Shown: positions 7,342 to 14,982, counted from the first letter of the stretch. The stretch is DNA of 16,849 nucleotides from Magnetospirillum sp. (GCA_020217035.1 JAIWOG010000304.1:1-16849), one strand, 5' to 3'. Notes: a model not told the origin generated them from the sequence alone. Translations and numbers: made by a program.

Positions 7342-8274
7342 ATGGCCACACTGCTGTTCACACACCCGGTCTGCCTGCAACACGACACAGGCGACTACCA
7401 CCCGGAATGCGCCGACCGTCTGAAGGCGGTGCTGCAAGGTCTGGAATCCGAAGAGTTCATGATGCTGCTGCGCGAGGAAGCGCCGCAAGCCACGCGTGAG
7501 CAATTGCTGCGCGCCCATTGCCCGCATCATGTGGACCACGTGCTGTCCTCGGTGCCCGAGCCGGGGGAAACCTTCCACATCGATCCCGACACCCTGATGT
7601 CGTACCAGTCGGGCGACGCCGCCCTGCGTTCGGCCGGCGCCGTCTGCGCCGCCATCGACGCGGTGGCCGCCAAGCAGGCGCGCAACGCCTTTTGCGCCGT
7701 GCGCCCGCCGGGACACCATGCCGAACGCGACGCCGCCATGGGTTTTTGCCTGTTCAACAACGCCGCCATCGGCGCCCTGCACGCGCGGGACGCTCACGGC
7801 TTCAAGCGCGTCGCCATCGTCGATTTCGACGTGCACCACGGCAACGGCACCCAGCACATCCTGTGGGACGAGCCGGGCATGCTGTATGCCTCGACCCATC
7901 AGGAACACGCCTATCCCAACACCGGCCTGGCCGAGGAAACCGGCGGGGTCGGCCGCATGGTCAACGTGCCGTTGCCGGCGGGATGCGCTTCCGACGACTT
8001 CCGCCAAGCCTTCGCCGACCAGTTGATCTATAAATTGCGTGAATACGCGCCTGACTTCCTGATCATCTCGGCCGGCTTCGACGCCCACGCCGCCGACCCC
8101 TTGGCCCATCTGCGGCTGAAGACCAGCGACTTCAAATGGGCCACCGAGCAATTGCTGGAAGTTGCCCAGGAAAGCGCCGGCAACCGCGTGGTGTCGGTGC
8201 TGGAAGGCGGCTACGACATCGACGCCCTGGCCGCCTCGGTCAAGGAACATGTCCGCGCCTTGATGGGCATGTGA
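7342..8274 (+). CDS. Zinc-dependent deacetylase, histone deacetylase family
   Basis: Product of 310 residues with the complete arginase-fold deacetylase active site: catalytic His pair H125-H126 in RPPGHHAE, zinc ligands D163 and H165 in DFDVHHGNGT plus D247 in SAGFDAHAADP, and the transition-state tyrosine Y291 in LEGGYD. This class II-like bacterial group includes acetyl-polyamine amidohydrolases, HDAH enzymes and AcuC; the substrate here is unknown. The start at 7342 (MATLLFTHP) matches the family N-terminus; an in-frame ATG at 7288 would add 18 residues unlike the family. Genes of this family often lie beside xseB-ispA-dxs in alphaproteobacteria; here it is divergent from tlyA and 3.5 kb from dxs. 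A strong terminator follows. Confidence 0.92.
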   Translation: MATLLFTHPVCLQHDTGDYHPECADRLKAVLQGLESEEFMMLLREEAPQATREQLLRAHCPHHVDHVLSSVPEPGETFHIDPDTLMSYQSGDAALRSAGAVCAAIDAVAAKQARNAFCAVRPPGHHAERDAAMGFCLFNNAAIGALHARDAHGFKRVAIVDFDVHHGNGTQHILWDEPGMLYASTHQEHAYPNTGLAEETGGVGRMVNVPLPAGCASDDFRQAFADQLIYKLREYAPDFLIISAGFDAHAADPLAHLRLKTSDFKWATEQLLEVAQESAGNRVVSVLEGGYDIDALAASVKEHVRALMGM

Positions 8275-8292
8275 CAACCTACCATCGCAGTC

Positions 8293-8325
8293 AAGGCCGT
8301 TGCGGAAACGCAACGGCCTTTATTT
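8293..8325 (+). terminator. Intrinsic terminator after the deacetylase gene
   Basis: A perfect 12-bp stem (8293-8304 with 8309-8320) is closed by a GAAA loop and followed by TATTT. The 3' edge overlaps the stop codon of the convergent sugar kinase gene. The U-tract is on the plus-strand transcript, so it mainly ends the deacetylase message, but the hairpin would also form in kinase mRNA. Confidence 0.9.
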
Positions 8326-9231
8326 CGGCCACAGCCATGCCGCCCCCCGCACGCCCGAGGAATCGCCGTGAACCGGCGGCAACAGCCTTGTCGCCACCTG
8401 GTCCGAGAACACGTATTCCCCCCACAATCGGGGCACGTTGCGGTAAAGCCGGGCCACGTTGCCGACGCCACCGCCCAGCACCACCACATGGGGGTCAAGC
8501 ACGTTGATCACACTGGCCAGGGCGCGGGCCAGGCGGTCCTCGGTACGGTCCAGCAGACCTTCGGCGCGGTCGTCGCCATGTTCGGCCATGGTGACGATGT
8601 CGGGAAGCGCCACACCCTGGCCGAACTGGCGTTCGATGGCCGGGCCCGACAGGAAGGTCTCGACGCAGCCGACCTTGCCGCAATAGCAGGCATGGCCGGG
8701 CAATTCATCCTGTTCCGGCCAGGGTAACGGGTTATGGCCCCATTCGCCGGCGATGGCATTGGGTCCCGACAGCAGGCGCCCATGAACCACCACGCCCGCC
8801 CCCACCCCGGTCCCCAGGATCACCCCGAACACCGTCGCCGCCCCCGCCCCGGCGCCGTCGGTGGCTTCGGACAGGGCGAAGCAATCGGCGTCGTTGGCCA
8901 GCCGCACCGGACGGCCCAGCGCCGTTTCCAGGTCGCGGTCGAAGGGTCGGCCGATCAGCCAGGTGGAATTGGCGTTCTTCACCAAGCCGGTGGCCGGGCT
9001 GATGGTGCCGGGGATGCCGATGCCGACGCGGCCCTGGCGCCCCAATCGACTTTCCATGCCTTCCACCAAATCCTTGATGGTGGCGATGGTGGCGGCGTAG
9101 TCGCCGCGTTTGGTGGGCACGCGGCAGCGGTCCAGTTCGGCGCCGCTGGCGGCATCCAAGGCGATGACTTCGGTCTTGGTGCCGCCCAGATCGACACCGA
9201 TACGAAGGGGGGGATTGCTTTCTTGCGTCAT
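8320..9231 (-). CDS. mak: ROK family sugar kinase, fructokinase (Mak) type
   Basis: Cytoplasmic ATP-dependent hexose kinase of 303 residues. It has the ATP-binding DLGGTKTE motif at about 14-21, the sugar/ROK segment GIPGTISPATGLVKNANSTW, the catalytic LANDADCFALSE region, GTGVGAG, GEWGHNPLPW, the zinc-site motif CYCGKVGCVETF, and a C-terminal GDSSGVRGAAWLWP. By recall, these segments closely follow E. coli Mak (manno(fructo)kinase), more so than NagK or Glk, so fructose phosphorylation is the best guess; GlcNAc or mannose remain possible. No SD precedes the ATG and a good promoter ends 6 nt upstream, suggesting a leaderless mRNA. No sugar transporter or other sugar pathway gene is adjacent. 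Confidence 0.88.
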   Translation of the reverse strand: MTQESNPPLRIGVDLGGTKTEVIALDAASGAELDRCRVPTKRGDYAATIATIKDLVEGMESRLGRQGRVGIGIPGTISPATGLVKNANSTWLIGRPFDRDLETALGRPVRLANDADCFALSEATDGAGAGAATVFGVILGTGVGAGVVVHGRLLSGPNAIAGEWGHNPLPWPEQDELPGHACYCGKVGCVETFLSGPAIERQFGQGVALPDIVTMAEHGDDRAEGLLDRTEDRLARALASVINVLDPHVVVLGGGVGNVARLYRNVPRLWGEYVFSDQVATRLLPPVHGDSSGVRGAAWLWPK

Positions 9232-9237
9232 TGGGCA

Positions 9238-9265
9238 AATTTACGCTGTTATTGCCAGACGTCAA
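9238..9265 (-). promoter_or_regulatory. Promoter of the sugar kinase gene, start at or next to ATG
   Basis: Read on the minus strand, TTGACG (9265-9260) is followed by a 16-bp spacer and TAAATT (9243-9238). Six bases then lead to the ATG at 9231, so transcription should begin at or within a base or two of the start codon. Confidence 0.55.
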
Positions 9266-9303
9266 ATCGGTGTCCTGATGCCGAAATTATTGGAGAAACA
9301 TGC

Positions 9304-10341
9304 GTGAGCCACGTCCCGCTTGACCACCCTTTCCCGGCGCCGCCCGACATCGCCACCACCCGTGAAGTGGCACCGGGCGTGTTATGGATCCGCATGCCGC
9401 TTCCCTTCGCGTTGGACCACATCAACCTGTGGGCGCTGGAAGACGGCGACGGCTGGACCATCGTCGATACCGGGGTGGGCAACGACGACACCCTGGGCCA
9501 TTGGGACGCGCTGCTGGCCGGCCCCTTGGGCGGCAAGCCGATCACCCGGCTGGTGTGCACCCATTTCCACCCCGACCACATGGGTCTGGCCGGTCCCTTG
9601 ACCGAACGTTTCGGCATCCGCCTGATTGCGACGGTGGGCGAATGGACCTATGGCCGCATGCTGATGCTGGAAAGCGGTCCCCAATACGTGGACAATCAGG
9701 TCGACTATTACCGCCGCTGCGGCTATGACGACGCCTTGCTGGTGGGCATCCGCGAGCGTTCCGGCGGCTATGCCGACCGCATCAAGCCGCTGCCGGCCAG
9801 CATCTCGGTGATCCGCGAAGGCGACATCCTGACCATCGGCGGCCGCGACTGGCGAATCTTCGTCGGGCGCGGCCATTCGCCCGAACACGCCTGCCTATAC
9901 TGCGCCGAACTGAACGTGCTGATTTCCGGCGACCAGATCCTGCCGCGTATTTCGCCGGTGGTCGGCGTCTGGCCGCAAGAACCCGATTCCGACCCGTTGT
10001 CCTTGTTCCTGGATTCGTTGATCCGCCTGAAGGCGGCTTTCCCCGCCGATTGTCTGGTGCTGCCGTCGCACAAGCTGCCGTTCCGCGGCCTGCACGACCG
10101 GGCCGACGAATTGCTGGCCCATCATGACGACCGCCTGAACAAGGCGCTGGAAGCCTGTGGCGAGCCGGTCACCGCGTTGCAGGCCCTGCGCCACCTGTTC
10201 CCCCGCCCGCTGGACGCCCACCAAACCGGCTTCGCCATGGGCGAGACGGTGGCGCATCTGAACCATCTGGTGAAGACCGGACGACTGGAACGCCGCACCC
10301 GGCCGGATGGCGTATGGCTATATAAGACTATTTGCAAATAA
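9304..10341 (+). CDS. Metallo-beta-lactamase-fold hydrolase with C-terminal winged helix
   Basis: Probable binuclear metal hydrolase of 345 residues. Metal ligands are visible: H87, H89, D91 and H92 in CTHFHPDHMG, H191 in GRGHSPEH, D210 in ISGDQ and H256 in PSHKLPF. After the lactamase fold (to about 260) comes a small alpha-helical domain with a basic winged-helix-like end (about 265-345), as in the LACTB2/BLACT_WH group, some of which are nucleases or thioesterases. The GTG at 9304 is chosen because GGAGA at 9292-9296 gives a 7-nt spacing and the upstream frame runs antisense to the kinase gene; the nearby ATG at 9300 is out of frame and stops after seven codons. The substrate is unknown. 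It is 43 nt upstream of the persulfide dioxygenase gene and may be partly co-transcribed with it. Confidence 0.85.
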   Translation: MSHVPLDHPFPAPPDIATTREVAPGVLWIRMPLPFALDHINLWALEDGDGWTIVDTGVGNDDTLGHWDALLAGPLGGKPITRLVCTHFHPDHMGLAGPLTERFGIRLIATVGEWTYGRMLMLESGPQYVDNQVDYYRRCGYDDALLVGIRERSGGYADRIKPLPASISVIREGDILTIGGRDWRIFVGRGHSPEHACLYCAELNVLISGDQILPRISPVVGVWPQEPDSDPLSLFLDSLIRLKAAFPADCLVLPSHKLPFRGLHDRADELLAHHDDRLNKALEACGEPVTALQALRHLFPRPLDAHQTGFAMGETVAHLNHLVKTGRLERRTRPDGVWLYKTICK

Positions 10342-10359
10342 CAGCATCTCTCCGATAAT
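10332..10359 (+). promoter_or_regulatory. Sigma-70-like promoter of the persulfide dioxygenase gene
   Basis: TTGCAA at 10332-10337, a 16-bp spacer, and GATAAT at 10354-10359 (five of six consensus bases). It begins inside the last codons of the upstream hydrolase gene. A start near 10366 leaves a leader of about 19 nt. Confidence 0.55.
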
Positions 10360-10378
10360 CGCCGCAATCTTATCGGAG
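10350..10378. promoter_or_regulatory. 9-bp inverted repeat covering the -10 box and ribosome site of the persulfide dioxygenase gene
   Basis: CTCCGATAA at 10350-10358 and TTATCGGAG at 10370-10378 are perfect complements with 11 bp between. The left arm includes most of the -10 box and the right arm holds the GGAG ribosome site. A dimeric repressor bound here would block transcription. In read-through mRNA from the upstream gene the same sequence could fold and hide the ribosome site. Confidence 0.55.
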
Positions 10379-10384
10379 CCCCTG

Positions 10385-11251
10385 ATGTCGCCAGCTATCA
10401 CCCCTTTGGTCACCGCTTTCTTCGATCCCGTCACCTGGACCGTCACCTATGTGGTCCGGGTGCCGGGCGCCTCGTCCTGCCTAGTCATCGACCCGGTGCT
10501 GGATTACGACCGTCGCAGCGGCCAGGTGTCGGTCACCTCCATCGATGCTGTGTGCGCCTTCGTGGACGACAACGGGCTGACAGTGGAATGGATTCTCGAC
10601 ACCCATGTCCATGCCGACCACATGACCGGCCTGGCCGAACTGGCCCGGCGCACCGGGGCCAAGACGGCCATCGGCAAACAGGTCAGCGGGGTGCAGAAGA
10701 CCTTCGCCGGTATCTACAATCTGCCGGACTTCCCCTGTGACGGAAGCCAGTTCGATCGTTTGCTGGAAGATGGCGATCGGATCGTGATGGGCGACCTTGT
10801 CCTGACCGCCCTGCACGTTCCCGGCCACACCCCGGCCTGCATGGCCTATGTGGTGGGCGACGCGGTGTTCGTCGGCGACACCCTGTTCATGCCCGATTTC
10901 GGCACGGCACGCTGCGACTTCCCCGGCGGCGACGCCGCCACCCTTTATCGATCCGTTCGCCGGCTGCTGGACCTGCCGGCCGACACCCGCATGTTCGTCG
11001 GCCACGATTACGGGCCGGGCGGACGCCTCATCGCCTGGGAAACCAGCGTGGCGGCGCAACGGCAAGGCAACATCCACGTGCGCGACGGCATAAGCGAGGC
11101 CGAGTTCGTCGCCCTGCGCCAAGCCCGAGACGCCACCTTGGAGATGCCTGAATTGCTGTTGCCGTCGCTGCAGGTCAACATCCGGGCCGGCAACCTGCCC
11201 GATCCGGAAAGCAACGGGACCAGCTATTTGAAGTTCCCGTTGCGGCGCTGA
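10385..11251 (+). CDS. ETHE1/Blh-like persulfide dioxygenase, metallo-beta-lactamase fold
   Basis: Probable mononuclear iron enzyme of 288 residues that oxidises glutathione persulfide to sulfite and glutathione during sulfide detoxification. It has DTHVHADH at 72-79 (H74, H76, D78, H79), H148 in VPGHTPAC, D165 in VGDTLF and H207 in VGHDYGPGG; in ETHE1-type enzymes the iron is held by two His and one Asp equivalent to H74, H148 and D165. The segment FGTARCDFPGG is typical of the persulfide dioxygenase/Blh branch and argues against glyoxalase II. GGAG lies 6 nt before the ATG at 10385. A gene for a BigR/SqrR-type sensor is convergent, separated by 6 nt, and such sensors commonly control this enzyme. 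No rhodanese domain is fused. Confidence 0.88.
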   Translation: MSPAITPLVTAFFDPVTWTVTYVVRVPGASSCLVIDPVLDYDRRSGQVSVTSIDAVCAFVDDNGLTVEWILDTHVHADHMTGLAELARRTGAKTAIGKQVSGVQKTFAGIYNLPDFPCDGSQFDRLLEDGDRIVMGDLVLTALHVPGHTPACMAYVVGDAVFVGDTLFMPDFGTARCDFPGGDAATLYRSVRRLLDLPADTRMFVGHDYGPGGRLIAWETSVAAQRQGNIHVRDGISEAEFVALRQARDATLEMPELLLPSLQVNIRAGNLPDPESNGTSYLKFPLRR

Positions 11252-11257
11252 ACAAGA

Positions 11258-11578
11258 TCAGGCGGCGCAGACGCCGCCGGCTTCCTTGGCGCAGTAAAGG
11301 CTATAAAGGGTGTTGATCACGGCGCTGGCTTCGGCGCCGGACAGGGAATAGAAGATGGTCTGGGCTTGGCGACGGGTCTGCACCAGATTGTCGCGGCGCA
11401 GCCGGGCCAGATGTTGGGACAGCGCGGATTGCGACAGACCGATCAGGCGTTCCAGTTCGCCCACCGACTTTTCGCCATGCAGCAACTGACACAGAATCAT
11501 CAAACGATGTTCGTTGCTCATGGCCTTAAGCAAGGTACTGGCGCGGCGGGCGCTTTCCTGAAGTTTTTCCAATTCCAT
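11258..11578 (-). CDS. ArsR-family persulfide-sensing repressor, SqrR/BigR type
   Basis: Winged helix-turn-helix repressor of 106 residues. The helix-turn-helix is around VGELERLIGLSQSALSQHLA (39-58). Two cysteines, C30 in LMILCQLL and C96 in YSLYCAKE, are 66 residues apart, the same spacing as the redox pair of SqrR and BigR, which forms a polysulfide bridge and releases DNA. A third cysteine (C104) lies in the tail GGVCAA. The frame is open up to an ATG at 11680, but a promoter at 11643-11616 overlaps the upstream ATG codons, so the start MELEKLQ at 11578, with AGGG 9 nt upstream, is chosen. The convergent neighbour encodes a persulfide dioxygenase. A metal-sensing ArsR role is unlikely because metal-binding Cys pairs are absent. 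Confidence 0.9.
   Translation of the reverse strand: MELEKLQESARRASTLLKAMSNEHRLMILCQLLHGEKSVGELERLIGLSQSALSQHLARLRRDNLVQTRRQAQTIFYSLSGAEASAVINTLYSLYCAKEAGGVCAA
11261..11278 (+). terminator. GC-rich hairpin just after the persulfide dioxygenase stop, weak terminator
   Basis: GGCGGCG at 11261-11267 and CGCCGCC at 11272-11278 pair around CAGA, 9 nt past the stop. Only scattered T residues follow, so it may be a processing or Rho-dependent end. It lies within the last codons of the convergent repressor gene. Confidence 0.3.
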
Positions 11579-11615
11579 TTCCGACTGCCCTATGACTTCA
11601 AGCATGCAGGCATAT

Positions 11616-11643
11616 AGCATACCACTCGAATTTGAGGATTCAA
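11616..11643 (-). promoter_or_regulatory. Promoter of the sqrR/bigR-type gene with an internal palindrome
   Basis: On the minus strand, TTGAAT (11643-11638), a 16-bp spacer and TATGCT (11621-11616), with TGG just upstream of the -10 as an extended element. The near-perfect palindrome CTCGAATTTGAG (11625-11636) fills the spacer, the classic place for an autoregulatory operator. Confidence 0.5.
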
Positions 11644-11776
11644 CATTACCGCAACGAAACATTCGGGAATCCGGTGTCATGGCGCGACCTTCCCCACACC
11701 AGGCAGTGTGGAATAGGTTTAAGCCGCCGCCCTGTCAGGGTGGCAGTATATATTGCTAATTTTATATTTATCTAAT
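11644..11776. other. Intergenic region with two dyads and an AT-rich block, between dxs and the sqrR-type gene
   Basis: No credible gene was seen. It holds CCACAC-N6-GTGTGG (11694-11711), CCCTG-T-CAGGG (11730-11740, flanked by GCC/GGC that extend the dyad), and an AT-rich block at 11745-11776 directly after the dxs stop. None has a good U-tract for either strand, so they are not clear intrinsic terminators; the second dyad has a one-base centre and looks more like a protein site. Confidence 0.4.
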
Positions 11777-13693
11777 CTAAGCGCTGGCGACAGCGCTGCC
11801 TTGCCCCAGGGCCGCCAGGACGGTCGCCACGATGTGCGGCGCGTTCAAGCCGGCCAGGTCGTATTGCTTGTGCGGCGCCTCGTGCTCCAAGAACAGGTCG
11901 GGCAACACCATGGGCCGCACTTTCAGTCCCCGATCCAGGGCGCCGGAATGGGCCAGGAAATGCAGCACCTGGCTGCCGAAGCCACCCACCGAGCCCTCTT
12001 CCACCGTCACCAGAACCTCGTGTTCGCGGGCCAGACGAAGAATCAAATCCTCGTCCAACGGCTTCATGAAGCGGGCGTCGGCCACCGTGGTGGACAACCC
12101 ACGGGCCGCCAGATCGTCGGCGGCCTTCATCGACTCGGCGAGACGGGTGCCCAAGCTCAGGATGGCGACGCGGCTGCCTTCGCGGACCACCCGCCCCTTG
12201 CCGATGGGCAGAACCTGACCGCGTTCGGGCAGTTCGATGCCGATGCCTTCACCGCGCGGATAGCGGAAGGCGGAGGCGCGGTCGTCGATGGCGGCGGCGG
12301 TGGCCACCATATGCATCAGTTCGGCTTCGTCGGCCGGGCTCATCAGCACGATGTCGGGCAGGCAGCCCAGGAAGGCCAGGTCGAACGACCCGGCATGGGT
12401 GGCGCCATCGGCGCCGACCAGGCCGGCACGGTCGATGGCGAAGCGCACCGGCAACTTCTGCAAGACCGCGTCATGGACCAACTGGTCGTAACCGCGTTGC
12501 AGGAAGGTGGAATAAAGGGCGCAGAACGGCTTGAACCCCTCGCAGGCCAGACCGGCGGCGAAGGTCACCGCGTGCTGTTCGGCGATGCCGACGTCGAAGC
12601 AGCGTTCTGGATGCTTTTCCGCGAACTTGTCCAGGCCGGTGCCGGCAGGCATGGCGGCGGTGATGGCGACGATGCGGTCGTCGGTGGCCGCTTCCGCCAA
12701 AAGTGCGCGGGCGAACACCGAGGTATAGCTGGGCGCGTTGGCCTTGGGCTTGGCCAGGGCGCCGGTGACCACGTCGAACTTTCCCACCCCGTGATACTTG
12801 TCGGCGGCGGCTTCGGCGGGGGCATAGCCCCGGCCCTTCTGCGTCACCACATGGATCAGCACCGGCTTGTTGTCCTGGGAATCGCGGACGTTCTTCAACA
12901 CCGGCAGCAAGTGGTCGAAATTGTGGCCGTCGATGGGGCCGACATAATAAAAGCCCAGCTCCTCGAACAGCGTGCCGCCACCGGACACGAAGCCGCGGGC
13001 GTATTCCTCGGCCCGTTTCGCGGCGCGTTCCAGGGGCGGCGGCAGCATGGAAGCCAAATCCTTGGCGAAATGGCGGATGGACAGATAGGGACGCGACGAC
13101 AACAGGCGCGACAGATAGGCGCTCATGGCGCCGACGGGGGGCGCGATGGACATGTCGTTGTCGTTCAAGATGACGACAAGGCGTGAATCCATGGAACCGG
13201 CGTTGTTCATGGCTTCATAGACCATGCCGGCACTCATGGCGCCGTCGCCGATGACGGCGACGACGTTGAAGTCCTCGCCTTTCAGGTCGCGGCCCACCGC
13301 CATGCCAAGGCCAGCCGAGATCGAGGTCGAGGAATGGCCGGCGCCGAACGGGTCGTATTCGGATTCAGTGCGCTTGGTGAAGCCCGACAACCCGCCCCCT
13401 TGACGCAGGGTGCGGATGCGATCCTTGCGCCCGGTCAGGATCTTGTGGGGATAGCATTGGTGGCCCACATCCCAGATCAGCTTGTCCCTGGGCGTCTCGA
13501 ACACGTGGTGAAGCGCCACGGTCAATTCCACCACGCCCAGGCCCGCCCCCAGATGGCCGCCGGTGATGGACACCGCCTCGATCATTTCCTGGCGCACCTC
13601 GTCGGCCAATTGGCGCAATTGCTCGGCCGAGAATGAACGGGTGTCGGCCGGGCAATCGACCTTGTCGAGAAGGCGGGGGACATCAGGGGTCAT
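11777..13693 (-). CDS. dxs: 1-deoxy-D-xylulose-5-phosphate synthase
   Basis: Thiamine-diphosphate enzyme that condenses pyruvate and glyceraldehyde 3-phosphate, the first step of the MEP isoprenoid pathway. The product has 638 residues, the normal length. Counting from the ATG at 13693: [11 protein letters not shown] with H47, the [22 protein letters not shown] segment (interrupted motif 103-124), the ThDP motif starting GDGAMSAG at 149, NDNDMSI at 177-183, and the catalytic glutamate E372 in [17 protein letters not shown]. The C-terminal transketolase domain ends at AVASA. Two adjacent ATGs are possible; 13693 gives a 7-nt spacing from AGGA, which overlaps the ispA stop. It is the last gene of xseB-ispA-dxs and supplies the substrate pathway for IspA. 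Confidence 0.97.
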   Translation of the reverse strand: MTPDVPRLLDKVDCPADTRSFSAEQLRQLADEVRQEMIEAVSITGGHLGAGLGVVELTVALHHVFETPRDKLIWDVGHQCYPHKILTGRKDRIRTLRQGGGLSGFTKRTESEYDPFGAGHSSTSISAGLGMAVGRDLKGEDFNVVAVIGDGAMSAGMVYEAMNNAGSMDSRLVVILNDNDMSIAPPVGAMSAYLSRLLSSRPYLSIRHFAKDLASMLPPPLERAAKRAEEYARGFVSGGGTLFEELGFYYVGPIDGHNFDHLLPVLKNVRDSQDNKPVLIHVVTQKGRGYAPAEAAADKYHGVGKFDVVTGALAKPKANAPSYTSVFARALLAEAATDDRIVAITAAMPAGTGLDKFAEKHPERCFDVGIAEQHAVTFAAGLACEGFKPFCALYSTFLQRGYDQLVHDAVLQKLPVRFAIDRAGLVGADGATHAGSFDLAFLGCLPDIVLMSPADEAELMHMVATAAAIDDRASAFRYPRGEGIGIELPERGQVLPIGKGRVVREGSRVAILSLGTRLAESMKAADDLAARGLSTTVADARFMKPLDEDLILRLAREHEVLVTVEEGSVGGFGSQVLHFLAHSGALDRGLKVRPMVLPDLFLEHEAPHKQYDLAGLNAPHIVATVLAALGQGSAVASA

Positions 13694-13703
13694 CATCTTT
13701 TCC

Positions 13704-14606
13704 TTACACGCCGCGGGTCACCACGAAGGTGGCGGTCTGACGCAGCAAATCGGCGGCTTGGCCGAAGGGGTCCAAATGGCGGCATGCCTGTTCGGCCAGC
13801 ATCCGCGCCTGGTCGCGGGCGCGGTCGACACCCAACAGCGACACGAAGGTGGCCTTGCCGGCTTCGGCGTCCTTGCCCAGCTTCTTGCCCACCTGTGTCT
13901 CGTCGCCCAAGACGTCGAGAAGATCGTCGGCGATCTGGAAGGCCAAGCCAAGGTCGTGGGCATAATTCTTCAAGGCCAGGCGCAGCGATGCCGGCGCCTT
14001 GCCCAAGATGGCCCCGGCCTCGCAGCCGAAGCCGATCAGGCGGCCGGTCTTCATCTGTTGCAGGCGGGTGATGGCGGCGACGTCCATGTCCAGATCGGCC
14101 GCCTGCAAATCCAGCATCTGACCGCCGACCATGCCCTGGCCGCCGGACGCGTGGGCCAGTTGCCACACCAATTCGCAGCGCACGGCGGGATCGGGATGGG
14201 TGGCTTCCGCCGCCAGGACCTCGAAGGCGCGGGTCAGCAGGGCGTCGCCGGCCAGGATGGCGGTGGCTTCGTCGAACTGGCGGTGGCAGGTGGGACGGCC
14301 ACGGCGCATGTCGTCGTCGTCCATGGCCGGCAGGTCGTCATGGATCAGCGAATAGCAATGCACCATTTCAAGGGCGCAGCCGACCCGCAGGGCGGCAGCC
14401 GGCGAGACGTTGAACAACGACGCCGATTGGATCACCAAGAATGGGCGCAGCCGCTTGCCGCCTTCCAGCGCCGAATAGCGCATGGCGTCGTGGACCCGAT
14501 GTTCGGGGGCGTCGCCGCTGGGCAGCAGATGGTCCAGTTCGGCGTTGACGGCAGCCGCGGTGGCGGCCAGGGCCTGGCTCAGCATCTCGGTCAAGGTGGC
14601 GGTCAC
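13704..14606 (-). CDS. ispA: Polyprenyl synthetase, farnesyl diphosphate synthase type
   Basis: Head-to-tail prenyltransferase of 300 residues that builds farnesyl (or geranylgeranyl) diphosphate from IPP and DMAPP. It has the first aspartate-rich motif DDLPAMD at 90-96, followed by [12 protein letters not shown], and the second motif DDLLD at 227-231; GGKRLRP at 49-55 binds IPP. The first motif with two residues between the usual DDxx and D matches bacterial FPP synthase. The start is a GTG whose GTGA overlaps the xseB stop by 4 nt, indicating coupled translation; an internal ATG at codon 8 is less likely. Downstream dxs follows 10 nt after the stop. Chain length cannot be fixed with certainty from sequence. 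Confidence 0.95.
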   Translation of the reverse strand: MTATLTEMLSQALAATAAAVNAELDHLLPSGDAPEHRVHDAMRYSALEGGKRLRPFLVIQSASLFNVSPAAALRVGCALEMVHCYSLIHDDLPAMDDDDMRRGRPTCHRQFDEATAILAGDALLTRAFEVLAAEATHPDPAVRCELVWQLAHASGGQGMVGGQMLDLQAADLDMDVAAITRLQQMKTGRLIGFGCEAGAILGKAPASLRLALKNYAHDLGLAFQIADDLLDVLGDETQVGKKLGKDAEAGKATFVSLLGVDRARDQARMLAEQACRHLDPFGQAADLLRQTATFVVTRGV

Positions 14607-14848
14607 TCGATGCCGGCGGGTTCAAGTCCGACGGCACCGTCTCCGCCCAACACGATCTTGTCCACCTTGGCCTGGGCCTCCTTCAGCTTGGCCTCGCAAT
14701 GACGTTTCAGCAACGCCCCACGTTCATAGGCGCCGATGGCGTCGTCCAGCTTGGTCGAGCCGGTCTCCAGCTTGCGCACGATGGCATCCAGTTGGGCCAA
14801 AGCGTCCTCGAAGCTGAGCGCGGCGATATCGGGCGGAAGGTCGGCCAT
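14603..14848 (-). CDS. xseB: Exodeoxyribonuclease VII small subunit
   Basis: 81-residue protein that joins several copies with XseA to form exonuclease VII, which degrades single-stranded DNA. The family pattern [20 protein letters not shown] (11-30) followed by a second helix ([21 protein letters not shown]) is complete, and the length is normal. The ATG at 14848 is preceded by AAAGAGAA. It heads the operon with ispA and dxs, a common alphaproteobacterial order; the functional link to isoprenoid synthesis is only genomic. Confidence 0.95.
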   Translation of the reverse strand: MADLPPDIAALSFEDALAQLDAIVRKLETGSTKLDDAIGAYERGALLKRHCEAKLKEAQAKVDKIVLGGDGAVGLEPAGIE

Positions 14849-14879
14849 TGTTCTCTTTATTCAATATGTGCGAAACGAA

Positions 14880-14903
14880 GGCGGCAAGTTTACGGATGCC
14901 GCC
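14880..14903. promoter_or_regulatory. Inverted repeat GGCGGCA-N10-TGCCGCC at the xseB promoter
   Basis: Perfect 7-bp arms (14880-14886 and 14897-14903) enclose the -10 box and start point of the xseB promoter, 32 to 55 bp upstream of the xseB ATG. It is a candidate operator, or a hairpin at the 5' end of the mRNA. Confidence 0.3.
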
Positions 14904-14915
14904 TCCCAAAGGCAA
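14887..14915 (-). promoter_or_regulatory. Promoter of xseB-ispA-dxs
   Basis: Minus strand TTGCCT (14915-14910), a 17-bp spacer and TAAACT (14892-14887). The start would be near 14880, about 32 nt before the xseB ATG. Confidence 0.45.
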
Positions 14916-14948
14916 GCGAACCGGGCAAGCATTTTCGCGACGGAATCG

Positions 14949-14976
14949 TTGACAGGCGCCCCCGACGCCGTATAAA
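14949..14976 (+). promoter_or_regulatory. Consensus sigma-70 promoter of rpsD
   Basis: TTGACA at 14949-14954 (perfect -35), a 16-bp spacer and TATAAA at 14971-14976. It is the best promoter match in the window, as expected for a ribosomal protein gene. Confidence 0.8.
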
Positions 14977-14982
14977 AGCCCC

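Noticed and set aside
8734..9303. N-terminal extension of the first lactamase-fold gene
   Set aside because: This frame is antisense to the kinase gene; the GTG at 9304 has a good ribosome site and the family N-terminus begins there.
10307..10384. Upstream ATG of the persulfide dioxygenase frame
   Set aside because: It lies inside the preceding gene and would translate the promoter and dyad; the ATG at 10385 has GGAG at the right distance.
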